Assembly: GCA_027021325.1 (NCBI GenBank)
Contig: JALUUN010000658.1
Location: 1 to 21,482 of the forward strand
Reading direction: 5' to 3'
DNA: 21,482 nt
Source: Planctomycetota bacterium
GTDB lineage: Bacteria; Planctomycetota; UBA1135
Numbering within the stretch: position 1 is the first letter of the stretch; each line of letters starts with the position of its first letter. Position numbers and translations under genes: made by a program. Below the pieces are notes generated by a model. The model ran no database searches. It saw only the letters and a list, made by a program, of their open reading frames with translations, and had not been told where the DNA came from. Positions 8,863 to 14,988 of this stretch are shown piece after piece.

Positions 8863-9849
8863 GTGGCCGAGGGCGCTCTCTGGCTCACCGGTGCCACGGG
8901 CTTCGCCGGCCGGGAGCTCCTGCGCCAGCTCCGGGCCGCTGGCTGCCCCTGGGCCAGCCTGGGCCGGCGCCCGCCCGGCGCCGGCGGGCCCTGGCTGCGC
9001 CTCGGTCTGGAGGAGGCCGCGGCCTCCTCCGCGGCGGGCCTGGCGGGGCGCCTGGAGGGTGCCGGCCTGCCGCCGCCTGCCGCCTTCCTGCACCTGGCCG
9101 GCTGGTCGCGGCCCGGAGACTGCCAGCGCCGGGAGCTCCGGGCGCGGCTCGTGAACACCGTGGCCGCCGCCCGGCTCCTGGAGGCGATGCAGCTCGCCTT
9201 TCCGGGGACGCCGTCACTGCTGGTCTCGAGCGCCGCGGTCTATGCCCCCTCACGCCGGTCCCTGCGCGAGGAGGACCCGTGTCGGCCGCGGAGCGTCTAC
9301 GGCGCCACCAAGCTCCAGGCCGAGGGCGCGGCCCTGGGCCTGCGCGACCGCGGCCTCCCGGTGGCGGCGGTGCGCCCCTTCAACCACACAGGTCCGGACC
9401 AGGGCCCGGGCTTCGTCCTGCCCGATCTCGCCCTGCGCCTGGCGCGCCTGGAGCAGGCCGGCGGCGGAGTCCTCGAGACCGGGAGCCTGGAGGCGGTCCG
9501 GGACTTCCTGCCGGTCGAGGCGGTGGTGCGCGCCTACCGGGCACTCCTCGAGCGCGTTCCCGACTTCGAGGTGGTCAACGTCTGCAGCGGCCGCGGCCTG
9601 GCGATCCGGGAGCTCCTCGACGGGCTGCTCCGGCGCGTGTCGGTCCGGGTCGAGGTGCACAGCCCCCGGGAGCGCCGCCGGGGCGCCTGGGACCACGACT
9701 GCCTGATCGGGGATCCCGCCCGCCTCGAGGCGCTGCTGGGCTGGCGGCCGCGCCTGGAGCTCGACGCCCTCCTGGACGCCGTCTGGGAGGCGGCCCGCCA
9801 GCGGGTCCGCCAGGAGGAGGCCGCCCCTCAGCCGCGCACGCGGCCCTGA
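8863..9849 (+). CDS. rmd: GDP-6-deoxy-4-keto-D-mannose reductase (GDP-D-rhamnose forming)
   Basis: The 328-residue SDR protein probably reduces the Gmd product to GDP-D-rhamnose. The NAD(P) loop is GATGFAG (10-16), and the catalytic pair is Y146/K150 in SVYGATKLQAE. Rmd-type signatures are VRPFNHTGPDQGPGFVLPDL and VVNVCSGRGLAIRELLDGLL, followed by GDPARLEALLGWRP. The start is GTG at 8863, only 8 bp after the gmd stop, so translation may rely on reinitiation; no Shine-Dalgarno site is visible. GDP-L-fucose synthase (WcaG) is less likely because its GSxCIYP and C-terminal Arg-rich signatures are absent. The last 22 bp overlap the 3' end of the opposite-strand amidase gene. Confidence 0.85.
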   Translation: MAEGALWLTGATGFAGRELLRQLRAAGCPWASLGRRPPGAGGPWLRLGLEEAAASSAAGLAGRLEGAGLPPPAAFLHLAGWSRPGDCQRRELRARLVNTVAAARLLEAMQLAFPGTPSLLVSSAAVYAPSRRSLREEDPCRPRSVYGATKLQAEGAALGLRDRGLPVAAVRPFNHTGPDQGPGFVLPDLALRLARLEQAGGGVLETGSLEAVRDFLPVEAVVRAYRALLERVPDFEVVNVCSGRGLAIRELLDGLLRRVSVRVEVHSPRERRRGAWDHDCLIGDPARLEALLGWRPRLELDALLDAVWEAARQRVRQEEAAPQPRTRP

Positions 9850-10931
9850 CGGTAGCGCTCGGCCCAGGCCTCCAGGGCCGGGCCGGGACAGGCGGTCTCG
9901 CGGAAGTGGCTGTGCCCCCACACCTGGCTCCGGGAGATTCCGTACTCCTCGCGCAGCCGGTCCACGAGCCGTTCCAGGGCCGCGAACTGTTCGGGGGTGG
10001 GCTGCTGCCCCCGGGCGTAGTCCGGCCCGCGGTCGGGCTGGGGCACGAAGTTGCCGAGGAGGCAGACGCCGAGGTTGCCGACGTTGTGGTTGATGACGCC
10101 GTCCCGGCTGCGGCCGGCGTGGGCGCCCTGCCAGCGCAGCTCCCGGCCCTGGTAGACGCGCCCGGCCGGGTCGATGAGGAAGTGGTAGCCGATGTCGGCC
10201 CAGCCGCGCATATCCTGGTGGAAGGCCTGGGTGCGGCGCACCTCGTGGCGGCCGGCGGCGGCGTCCAGGCTGCTGAAGGGCTCGGAGGTGTGGTGGATCG
10301 TGATCCGGTAGGGCCGGCTCATGGGCTCGTAGCCCGGCCGCAGGGGCCGCGCCTGCCAGTCCCGGCGCGAGACGTCGTAGAAGACCGTCCCCGCCTCCGG
10401 GTGCGCGGCGCGGGCGAGTTCGCGGATCTCCGTCCCGAGCCAGGGCTCCAGGCGCCGGGCGAGATCGGCGTCGAGGGCCGCCGGGTCCAGGGTTCCCCGG
10501 CACCAGGCGAGCAGCGCCTCGGTCTCCTCCAGTTCCGGCGACTCCAGGAAGGGCAGGGCACGCAGGAGCTCCCGGGCGGCGGCCTCGGGGTCCTGGTCCA
10601 GGATCCAGCTCAGCCCCATGCCCCGGCGTGCCAGGGCGGTCTCCCGCTGGGACAGGGGGCCCTGGAGAGCCTGACGGAACTCCAGGCGCGCCTGGAGCGG
10701 CCGGTCGGCCTCCAGGTAGAGGTCGCCGAGGCGCAGGTGCGCTTCGCTCAGATCCTCGGGGGGCAGTTCGACGAGCCGGCTCTCCCACCAGTCGATGCGC
10801 TGCTGCAGGGGGGCGTCGCCCGGCGGCGAGGGGACCGGCGGCCGCAGGGGTTCGGTGGAGCGCGGCGACGCGGACTGACAGGCGGCCGGAGCCAGGGCCA
10901 GGAGCCCGGCGAGGAACCAGGGGCGAAGCAT
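9828..10931 (-). CDS. Exported N-acetylmuramoyl-L-alanine amidase, PGRP/Amidase_2 type
   Basis: The 367-residue protein has a signal sequence MLRPWFLAGLLALAPAAC with Cys at 18; the -3 residue is Pro, so it is a poor but possible lipobox. Residues 60-145 form TPR-like helical hairpins. The zinc amidase domain covers about 205-362: YRITIHHTSEP (H213/H214), DIGYHFLIDPAGRVYQGR, AHAGRSRDG, NLGVCLLGNF and VWGHSHFRETACPGP (H340/H342, C348). These are the expected zinc ligands and fold markers for enzymes that cut the bond between MurNAc and L-Ala. It probably acts on peptidoglycan in the periplasm. The ATG at 10931 starts the signal peptide; an open frame continues upstream to 11099 but lacks one. 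TAGGCT ends 7 bp before the ATG, so the mRNA may be leaderless. It is divergent from tmk. Confidence 0.88.
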   Translation of the reverse strand: MLRPWFLAGLLALAPAACQSASPRSTEPLRPPVPSPPGDAPLQQRIDWWESRLVELPPEDLSEAHLRLGDLYLEADRPLQARLEFRQALQGPLSQRETALARRGMGLSWILDQDPEAAARELLRALPFLESPELEETEALLAWCRGTLDPAALDADLARRLEPWLGTEIRELARAAHPEAGTVFYDVSRRDWQARPLRPGYEPMSRPYRITIHHTSEPFSSLDAAAGRHEVRRTQAFHQDMRGWADIGYHFLIDPAGRVYQGRELRWQGAHAGRSRDGVINHNVGNLGVCLLGNFVPQPDRGPDYARGQQPTPEQFAALERLVDRLREEYGISRSQVWGHSHFRETACPGPALEAWAERYRQGRVRG

Positions 10932-10938
10932 GGCGCCC

Positions 10939-10944
10939 AGCCTA
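10939..10944 (-). promoter_or_regulatory. Candidate -10 element TAGGCT just before the amidase start
   Basis: Read on the minus strand, TAGGCT is followed by 7 bp and then the ATG at 10931. A start of transcription 7-8 bp after a -10 box would fall at the ATG and give a leaderless mRNA. TGGAAA sits 18 bp upstream as a possible -35. It shares the 60-bp divergent gap with the tmk element. Confidence 0.35.
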
Positions 10945-10979
10945 CCCCGGGGCCTTCGGGCTTTTCCAGGAGGCACGGG

Positions 10980-10985
10980 TAGGAT
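10980..10985 (+). promoter_or_regulatory. Candidate -10 element TAGGAT (or AGGA ribosome site) before tmk
   Basis: TAGGAT ends 6 bp before the ATG at 10992. As a -10 box it would place the transcription start at or next to the ATG. The same bases contain AGGA 7 nt from the ATG, as in ald (AGGATTCCCGCATG against AGGATTCGGACATG), so it may instead be a Shine-Dalgarno site. AGGAGG at 10968-10973 is 18 nt from the ATG, too far to be used normally. Confidence 0.35.
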
Positions 10986-10991
10986 TCGGAC

Positions 10992-11660
10992 ATGCGCGGC
11001 CGCTTCCTGGTTCTCGAGGGCGTGGACGGCTCCGGCAAGAGCACCCAGGCCGAACGCCTGGTCCGGCGCCTGGAGGCCGAAGGCCGCCGGCCCCTGCACC
11101 TCCGCGAACCCGGGGGCACCCCGGTGGGGGAGCGCCTGCGCGCCATGCTCCTCGACGCCGAGCGCCGGCGCTGGGATCCGCGCACCGAGGCCCTGCTGTT
11201 CTTCGCCAGCCGCGCGGAGATGCTGGTGCGCCGCGTGCGCCCGGCGCTGCGGGAGGGGCGCGACGTCGTGTGTGAGCGCTTCACTCCCTCGACGCTGGCC
11301 TACCAGGGACAGGACCCGGAGACCGAGGGCTTCGTCCTGGCCCTGGACGATCTGGTCGTCGGCCGGGACGGTCAGCCGGACCTCGTGATCATCCTGGACC
11401 TGGATCCTGAGGTCTCCCTGGAGCGGACCCGCAGCCGCGCCTGGTACGGCGACACCGAGACCAGTTTCGAGCGCCGGGACGCGGCCTACTACCGGCGGGT
11501 GCGCCAGGGCTATCTGGCCTATGCCCGGGCTCGCGCCGAGCGGACCTTCCTCCTGCCGGTCGGCGGGCTCGATGCAGACCAGGTCGAGGCCCGGATCGCC
11601 GAACGCCTGCGCGCCCTGGACGCGGCGCCGCCTGCTTCGCGGCGGGAGGGCTCACCGTGA
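10992..11660 (+). CDS. tmk: Thymidylate kinase (dTMP kinase)
   Basis: The 222-residue P-loop enzyme phosphorylates dTMP to dTDP. The Walker A loop is GVDGSGKST (10-18), followed by LREPGGTPVGERLR for dTMP binding. CERFTPSTLAYQG (94-106) corresponds to the DRY/DRF segment, with Glu95 in place of the usual Asp. A lid region with RTRSRAWYGDTETSFERRD and a helical C terminus complete the fold. Length is normal. The last codons overlap holB in a GTGA arrangement (holB GTG at 11657, tmk TGA at 11658-11660). Tmk next to the delta-prime clamp-loader gene is a widespread bacterial arrangement. Confidence 0.95.
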   Translation: MRGRFLVLEGVDGSGKSTQAERLVRRLEAEGRRPLHLREPGGTPVGERLRAMLLDAERRRWDPRTEALLFFASRAEMLVRRVRPALREGRDVVCERFTPSTLAYQGQDPETEGFVLALDDLVVGRDGQPDLVIILDLDPEVSLERTRSRAWYGDTETSFERRDAAYYRRVRQGYLAYARARAERTFLLPVGGLDADQVEARIAERLRALDAAPPASRREGSP

Positions 11661-12595
11661 GGGCGGCCGGAGGTGCTGCGGGAGCCCTGGATCGTCTGCG
11701 CCGGGAACATGCGGCCGGAGCCCTGGCGGACGCCTACCTGCTGATCGGGCCGGCCCGCCGGCGGGTGCGGGAGCTGGCCCGGGAGGCGGCGGCCCTGCTC
11801 CTCGGCGTGGACCCGGAGCGGGTGGACGGGCACCCCGAGTGCGTGCGCCTGGATCCCGAGGAACTCGGTGTCCAGGGCCTGAAGGTCGAACACATCGCCC
11901 TGCGCCAGGAGTCCGTCCCCAGCCTGGAAGCGGCCCTGCGCTTCCGCCCGACGGATCTCGCGGGAGGCCTGCGCGTGGTGCTCCTGCTCGATGCCGACCG
12001 CATGAATCCCGACGCCCAGGCGGCCCTCCTGAAGACCGCCGAGGAGCCGCCGCCGGGGACGGTTCTCCTCCTCACGGCCTGCGGACTGGGCCCGATCCTG
12101 CCGGCGGTCCGCAGCCGCTGCCGGGTCGTGCGCCTGGGCGTGCGCCCGGCCGCCCTCCTGGAGGCGGAGGCCTCCGCCCGTGGCCTGCAGGGCCGGGCCT
12201 GGGAGTGGCTGGTCGCGGCCACGGGCTCGCCGGAGGCGGCCCTGGAGCTCCCCGAGGAGGTCCAGGCGGAGCTCCTGGAGGCCGGCGAGGCCTTCCACGC
12301 CTGGCTGGAGGGGGGCCTGGAGGGCCCGCCCGTCTGGCTGGAGACCCCCGAGGGCGGCAACCTGGCCGAGCAGCGGGAGGCCCTGGGGCGGCGGCTCGCG
12401 GCCGCCTGCGGCTGGGCGGCCCGGGCTTATCTCCAGGCCGGACCCGGGCTTGCGCTTGAGATCGACCTCCTCCTCCGGGACCTGGCCAGCGCCCAGGCCG
12501 ACCTCCGGGGCCAGGTCCACCCGCGGCTTCTCAGCGAGGACCTGGAGCGGCGCCTGCGCCGGAGGGTGCGAAACCGCGCGCCCGGGAGCGTCTAG
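11657..12595 (+). CDS. holB: DNA polymerase III delta-prime-like clamp-loader subunit
   Basis: The 312-residue protein resembles the AAA+ clamp-loader subunit delta-prime, which helps load the sliding clamp on DNA. The best evidence is VVLLLDADRMNPDAQAALLK (107-126) followed by TAEEPPPGTVLLLTA and ILPAVRSRCRVVRL, which correspond to the Walker B region, the conserved N..A..LLK.LEEPP helix and the SRC motif. The place of the Walker A loop is LLIGPARRRV, without GxxGxGK, so it is probably not an ATPase, as known for E. coli delta-prime. The zinc-binding cysteines found in many homologues are not seen. It starts with GTG at 11657, 4 bp inside tmk, so translational coupling is likely. Its TAG stop is part of the TAGACT hexamer at 12593. 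Confidence 0.85.
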   Translation: MRAAGGAAGALDRLRREHAAGALADAYLLIGPARRRVRELAREAAALLLGVDPERVDGHPECVRLDPEELGVQGLKVEHIALRQESVPSLEAALRFRPTDLAGGLRVVLLLDADRMNPDAQAALLKTAEEPPPGTVLLLTACGLGPILPAVRSRCRVVRLGVRPAALLEAEASARGLQGRAWEWLVAATGSPEAALELPEEVQAELLEAGEAFHAWLEGGLEGPPVWLETPEGGNLAEQREALGRRLAAACGWAARAYLQAGPGLALEIDLLLRDLASAQADLRGQVHPRLLSEDLERRLRRRVRNRAPGSV

Positions 12596-12598
12596 ACT
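12593..12598 (+). promoter_or_regulatory. Possible -10 element TAGACT at the end of holB
   Basis: TAGACT overlaps the holB TAG stop and lies inside the palindrome GTCTAGAC (12590-12597). If it is a promoter, the Minf_1886 gene has an RNA leader of about 140 nt that includes all hairpins described for 12650-12749. It matches TANNNT but is a weaker fit to TAGRRT than the others, and no -35 is recognisable. Confidence 0.28.
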
Positions 12599-12649
12599 GG
12601 AAGGTCCCGATCCGGCCGCGGCCCGCCGGGGCACCGCACTCTGCGACAT

Positions 12650-12749
12650 CCCAGATCCCGGGAGTTTTCTGGAGAACCTGGGGAAAACGGAGGCGGGAGC
12701 CGTCAAAGCCCGTCCCGCGGTGGCCGATACCAAGCCGGGACGACCCATG
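12650..12749 (+). promoter_or_regulatory. Structured 5' leader of the Minf_1886 gene, riboswitch-like candidate
   Basis: Three consecutive hairpins are visible: GTTTTC (12664-12669) with GAAAAC (12683-12688); GGC-GGGA-GCC with a GNRA-type tetraloop (12692-12701); and CGTCCCG (12711-12717) with CGGGACG (12736-12742), which has GGT/ACC (12719-12721, 12729-12731) inside. CTGGG (12678-12682) can pair with CCCAG (12650-12654), or its TGGG part with CCCA at 12744-12747, which includes the A of the start codon. CAAAGCC (12704-12710) follows the GNRA hairpin, as in GEMM-type c-di-GMP riboswitches, but the rest of that consensus is only loosely matched. The pairings are seen directly; regulation and ligand are conjecture. 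Confidence 0.35.
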
Positions 12750-13154
12750 GACGAAGCCCGACTCGAGGAACGGATCCGCAGCCTGCGGCGGCGCACCGGG
12801 CGCCGGTACGCGGAGATGGCCTATTACTTCGTCCTGGAGGCCATCGACTACACCCTCTACCTGCTGGCCAAGGACCAGCTGCGCGGCGAGGCCCGGCACC
12901 TGGACGGCCAGGAGCTCCTGGAGGGGATCCGGGCCCTGGCGCGGGAGGAGTTCGGCCCCCTGGCGCCCTTCGTCTTCGAGGCCTGGGGCATCCGCCGCAC
13001 CGAGGATTTCGGAGAGCTGGTCTTCCAGATGTGCGACGCCGGCCTCCTGAAGAAGCGGGATTCGGACCGCATCGAGGACTTCCGGGACGGCTTCGACATC
13101 GAGACCGCCTTCCGCGGCCTCGACCCGATCCCGGCCCGAAGCCTGCAGGACTGA
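12747..13154 (+). CDS. Minf_1886 family conserved protein of unknown function
   Basis: The 135-residue protein matches the Minf_1886 family, small proteins found mainly in Planctomycetota, Verrucomicrobia and relatives. Hallmarks are RYAEMAYYFVLEAIDYTL (29-46), a helix with HLDGQELLEGIRALA, EEFGPLAPFVFEAWGIRRT and EDFGELVFQMCDAGLLKKRD, then EDFRDGFDIETAF. It has no signal peptide or membrane segment and is probably cytoplasmic. No function is established. ATG at 12747 fits the family N terminus; an in-frame GTG at 12720 would add nine residues but would lie within the loop of the 12711-12742 hairpin. It stands alone behind a 151-bp gap with unusual structure and is followed by a permease gene with its own promoter candidate. 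Confidence 0.88.
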   Translation: MDEARLEERIRSLRRRTGRRYAEMAYYFVLEAIDYTLYLLAKDQLRGEARHLDGQELLEGIRALAREEFGPLAPFVFEAWGIRRTEDFGELVFQMCDAGLLKKRDSDRIEDFRDGFDIETAFRGLDPIPARSLQD

Positions 13155-13166
13155 GGGCGGCCTGGA

Positions 13167-13181
13167 GCCGGGCCCCCCGGC
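13167..13181. repeat. 6-bp hairpin after the Minf_1886 gene
   Basis: GCCGGG (13167-13172), loop CCC, and CCCGGC (13176-13181) form a compact perfect stem 12 bp after the stop codon and 5 bp before the TAGAGT hexamer. There is no T-tract. The order of stop codon, hairpin and TAGRRT hexamer repeats the arrangement at 694-755. Confidence 0.4.
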
Positions 13182-13186
13182 GCCGT

Positions 13187-13192
13187 TAGAGT
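13187..13192 (+). promoter_or_regulatory. Candidate -10 element TAGAGT before the permease gene
   Basis: TAGAGT ends 9 bp before the TTG start at 13202. Its TAG is an in-frame stop for the permease frame, so the coding sequence cannot begin upstream. The short spacing suggests a leaderless or nearly leaderless transcript. No -35 or Shine-Dalgarno sequence is recognisable. Confidence 0.38.
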
Positions 13193-13201
13193 CGGACCGC
13201 C

Positions 13202-14215
13202 TTGGGCCGGACCTCCCTCATCCGCTTCGCGGTCGTCGCCGGGGTCCTCCTGCTTGCCTGGTGGCTCCGCTCCATCACGGTGCCGCTGATGGCCGCCTGG
13301 CTCCTCAGTCTGGTGCTCCTGCCCCTGCGCAACCGGCTGGCGCCGCACACCGGCCGCGGTCTGGCCACCGCCCTGAGCCTGGCCCTGGCGCTCTGCCTGC
13401 CGCCGCTCCTGCTGGTGCCTTCCGTCCTCCTCGACGGCGAGGCCCTTGCCTCGGGCCTGGGGGACACCGCCGCCCTGGCCCGGGACATCCAGGGGCGCCT
13501 CCAGGAACTGGCGGTGCGCTTCGACCTGGAGTCCCTGGAGATCGCCCGGGAGGACATCGAAGGCCCGCTGCGCGAGGTCCCCGCTCTCCTTGCCCGCGGT
13601 GCGCGCTTCGTCGGCGGCTTCGTCGGCATCCTCAGCAGCCTGCTCCTGATTCCGGTCTACACCTTCTTCCTCCTGCAGGGCTCGCCCTGGCTGCCGCGGA
13701 TCCGCGCCGAGCTTCCCCCGTCCTGGCACGCCCGCTTCGACCGGATCGCCCCGCGCATCCAGGAGATCCTGCGCGTCTTCTGCGTGTCGCGCCTCCTCGT
13801 GGCCGCGGGCAAGGGGGCGATCTACTTCGCGCTTCTCCTCCTGGCCGGCCTGCCCGGCGCCTGGACCCTGGCGCTCCTCGGAGGCGGTCTGTCGCTTCTG
13901 CCGGTTCTCGGTCCCCTGATCGCCTTCGCCGGCCTGGCGGTCGTCGCCTTCGCCAGCCAGGGGCCGGCGGGACTGGCCTGGGCCACCGGCATCTACGCCG
14001 TGGCCGAGATCGTGGAAGGCTACGTGCTCCTGCCGCGCCTGGTCGGCCAGCGCCTCGCCCTGTCCGACTTCGCCGTCATCCTCTCGGTCCTGGCCGGCGG
14101 CGCCCTGTTCGGCATGTTCGGGCTGCTCCTGGCCGTCCCGGCCGTCGCGGTCGGCCGCGTCCTCTACGACGAGTACCTTCGGCCGCACATGACCTCGGAG
14201 GCAGCGGGCGCATGA
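13202..14215 (+). CDS. AI-2E family (PerM-like) membrane transporter
   Basis: The 337-residue polytopic membrane protein has the layout of the AI-2E/PerM exporter family: hydrophobic helices near residues 5-45 and 58-80, a soluble helical segment (about 85-130), then helices from IRFAVVAGVLLLAWWL-like starts to a dense C-terminal block. Family-like features include VGGFVGILSSLLLIPVYTFFLL, LALLGGGLSLLPVLGPLIAF, VEGYVLLPRLVGQRLALSDF and LLLAVPAVAVGRVLYDEYL. The transported substrate is unknown. TTG at 13202 is the only plausible start because a TAG at 13187 closes the frame and later starts would remove the first helix. Its TGA overlaps the ATG of pgeF by 4 bp, so the two are translationally linked. 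Confidence 0.88.
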   Translation: MGRTSLIRFAVVAGVLLLAWWLRSITVPLMAAWLLSLVLLPLRNRLAPHTGRGLATALSLALALCLPPLLLVPSVLLDGEALASGLGDTAALARDIQGRLQELAVRFDLESLEIAREDIEGPLREVPALLARGARFVGGFVGILSSLLLIPVYTFFLLQGSPWLPRIRAELPPSWHARFDRIAPRIQEILRVFCVSRLLVAAGKGAIYFALLLLAGLPGAWTLALLGGGLSLLPVLGPLIAFAGLAVVAFASQGPAGLAWATGIYAVAEIVEGYVLLPRLVGQRLALSDFAVILSVLAGGALFGMFGLLLAVPAVAVGRVLYDEYLRPHMTSEAAGA

Positions 14216-14985
14216 GGAGCACGACCTGGAAGGGCCGGACCGGCCTCCAGTTCGAGATCCTGGCCCGGCGCTCCGGCCTGCGCCACGTCTTCACGACCCG
14301 TACCGGTCCGGGGACCGGGGACGGCAACCTTTCCCTGAGCGGCGGGCGCGACCGCGCCGCGGCCCTCGAGGAGCGCTCGGTCTGGTCGGCCTTCCTGGGC
14401 ATGGATCCCGGCGACTGGGTGGTGGGCGGCCAGGTCCACGGCGCCGGTCTGCACGTCGCCGGCCGCGCCGACCGCGGCCGCGGCGCCTGCGACCCCTCCG
14501 GCGTCATTCCGGAGACGGACGGACTCCTCACCGCGGAATGCGGCCTGCCCCTCTATGTCGCCGTGGCCGACTGCGCCGCCGTCCTGCTCCTGGCGCCCGG
14601 CCCGGCCCTGGCCGTGGTCCACGCCGGCTGGCGCGGGCTGGCCGCCGGCATTCTGCCGAAGGCGGTGGAGGCCCTGGCCGGGCTCTCGGGCCGGCCGCCG
14701 GCGGAGTTCCTGGCCGGAATCTCCCCCTGCATCGGCCCGCCTGGCTTCGAGGTCGGCGAGGAAGTCGCCGAGCTGGCGCCGGAGAGCCGGCGCTTCCGCG
14801 CCGGGGGCCGCTGGCACGTGGACCTGCCCGGCTGGGCGGCGGACCAGCTGGAGGCAAGCGGCCTGGCGCCGGCCGCCGTCGAGACCGCCGGCCTGGACAC
14901 GATGGCGCGGCCGGATCTCTTCTTCAGCCACCGGCGCGACGGTCCCGAGACCGGGCGCATGGGGCTGATCGCGGTCCTGGCCTGA
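14212..14985 (+). CDS. pgeF: Peptidoglycan editing factor (YfiH/DUF152, Cu-oxidase_4 family)
   Basis: The 257-residue protein matches PgeF/YfiH, which in E. coli removes L-Ser wrongly added to UDP-MurNAc in place of L-Ala; some homologues act on purine nucleosides. The metal and catalytic residues are present: H76 in GGQVHGAGL, C121 in VAVADCAAVLLL and H137 in AVVHAGWRGLAAGI. ETDGLLT (101-107), ISPCIGPPGFEVGEEV, the C-terminal DLPGWAADQL and LFFSHRRDGPETGRMG are also family signatures. The ATG at 14212 overlaps the permease TGA (ATGA). The gene ends 3 bp before the convergent S41 protease gene, leaving no room for a terminator. Confidence 0.93.
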   Translation: MRSTTWKGRTGLQFEILARRSGLRHVFTTRTGPGTGDGNLSLSGGRDRAAALEERSVWSAFLGMDPGDWVVGGQVHGAGLHVAGRADRGRGACDPSGVIPETDGLLTAECGLPLYVAVADCAAVLLLAPGPALAVVHAGWRGLAAGILPKAVEALAGLSGRPPAEFLAGISPCIGPPGFEVGEEVAELAPESRRFRAGGRWHVDLPGWAADQLEASGLAPAAVETAGLDTMARPDLFFSHRRDGPETGRMGLIAVLA

Positions 14986-14988
14986 GCC

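Noticed and set aside
10968..10973. AGGAGG as the tmk ribosome-binding site
   Set aside because: It is 18 nt from the ATG, beyond the usual spacing, and no in-frame start lies closer to it.
12720..12746. GTG 12720 as the start of the Minf_1886 protein
   Set aside because: It would add nine poorly conserved residues and lies within the loop of the 12711-12742 hairpin; the ATG at 12747 fits the family better. It is not fully excluded.
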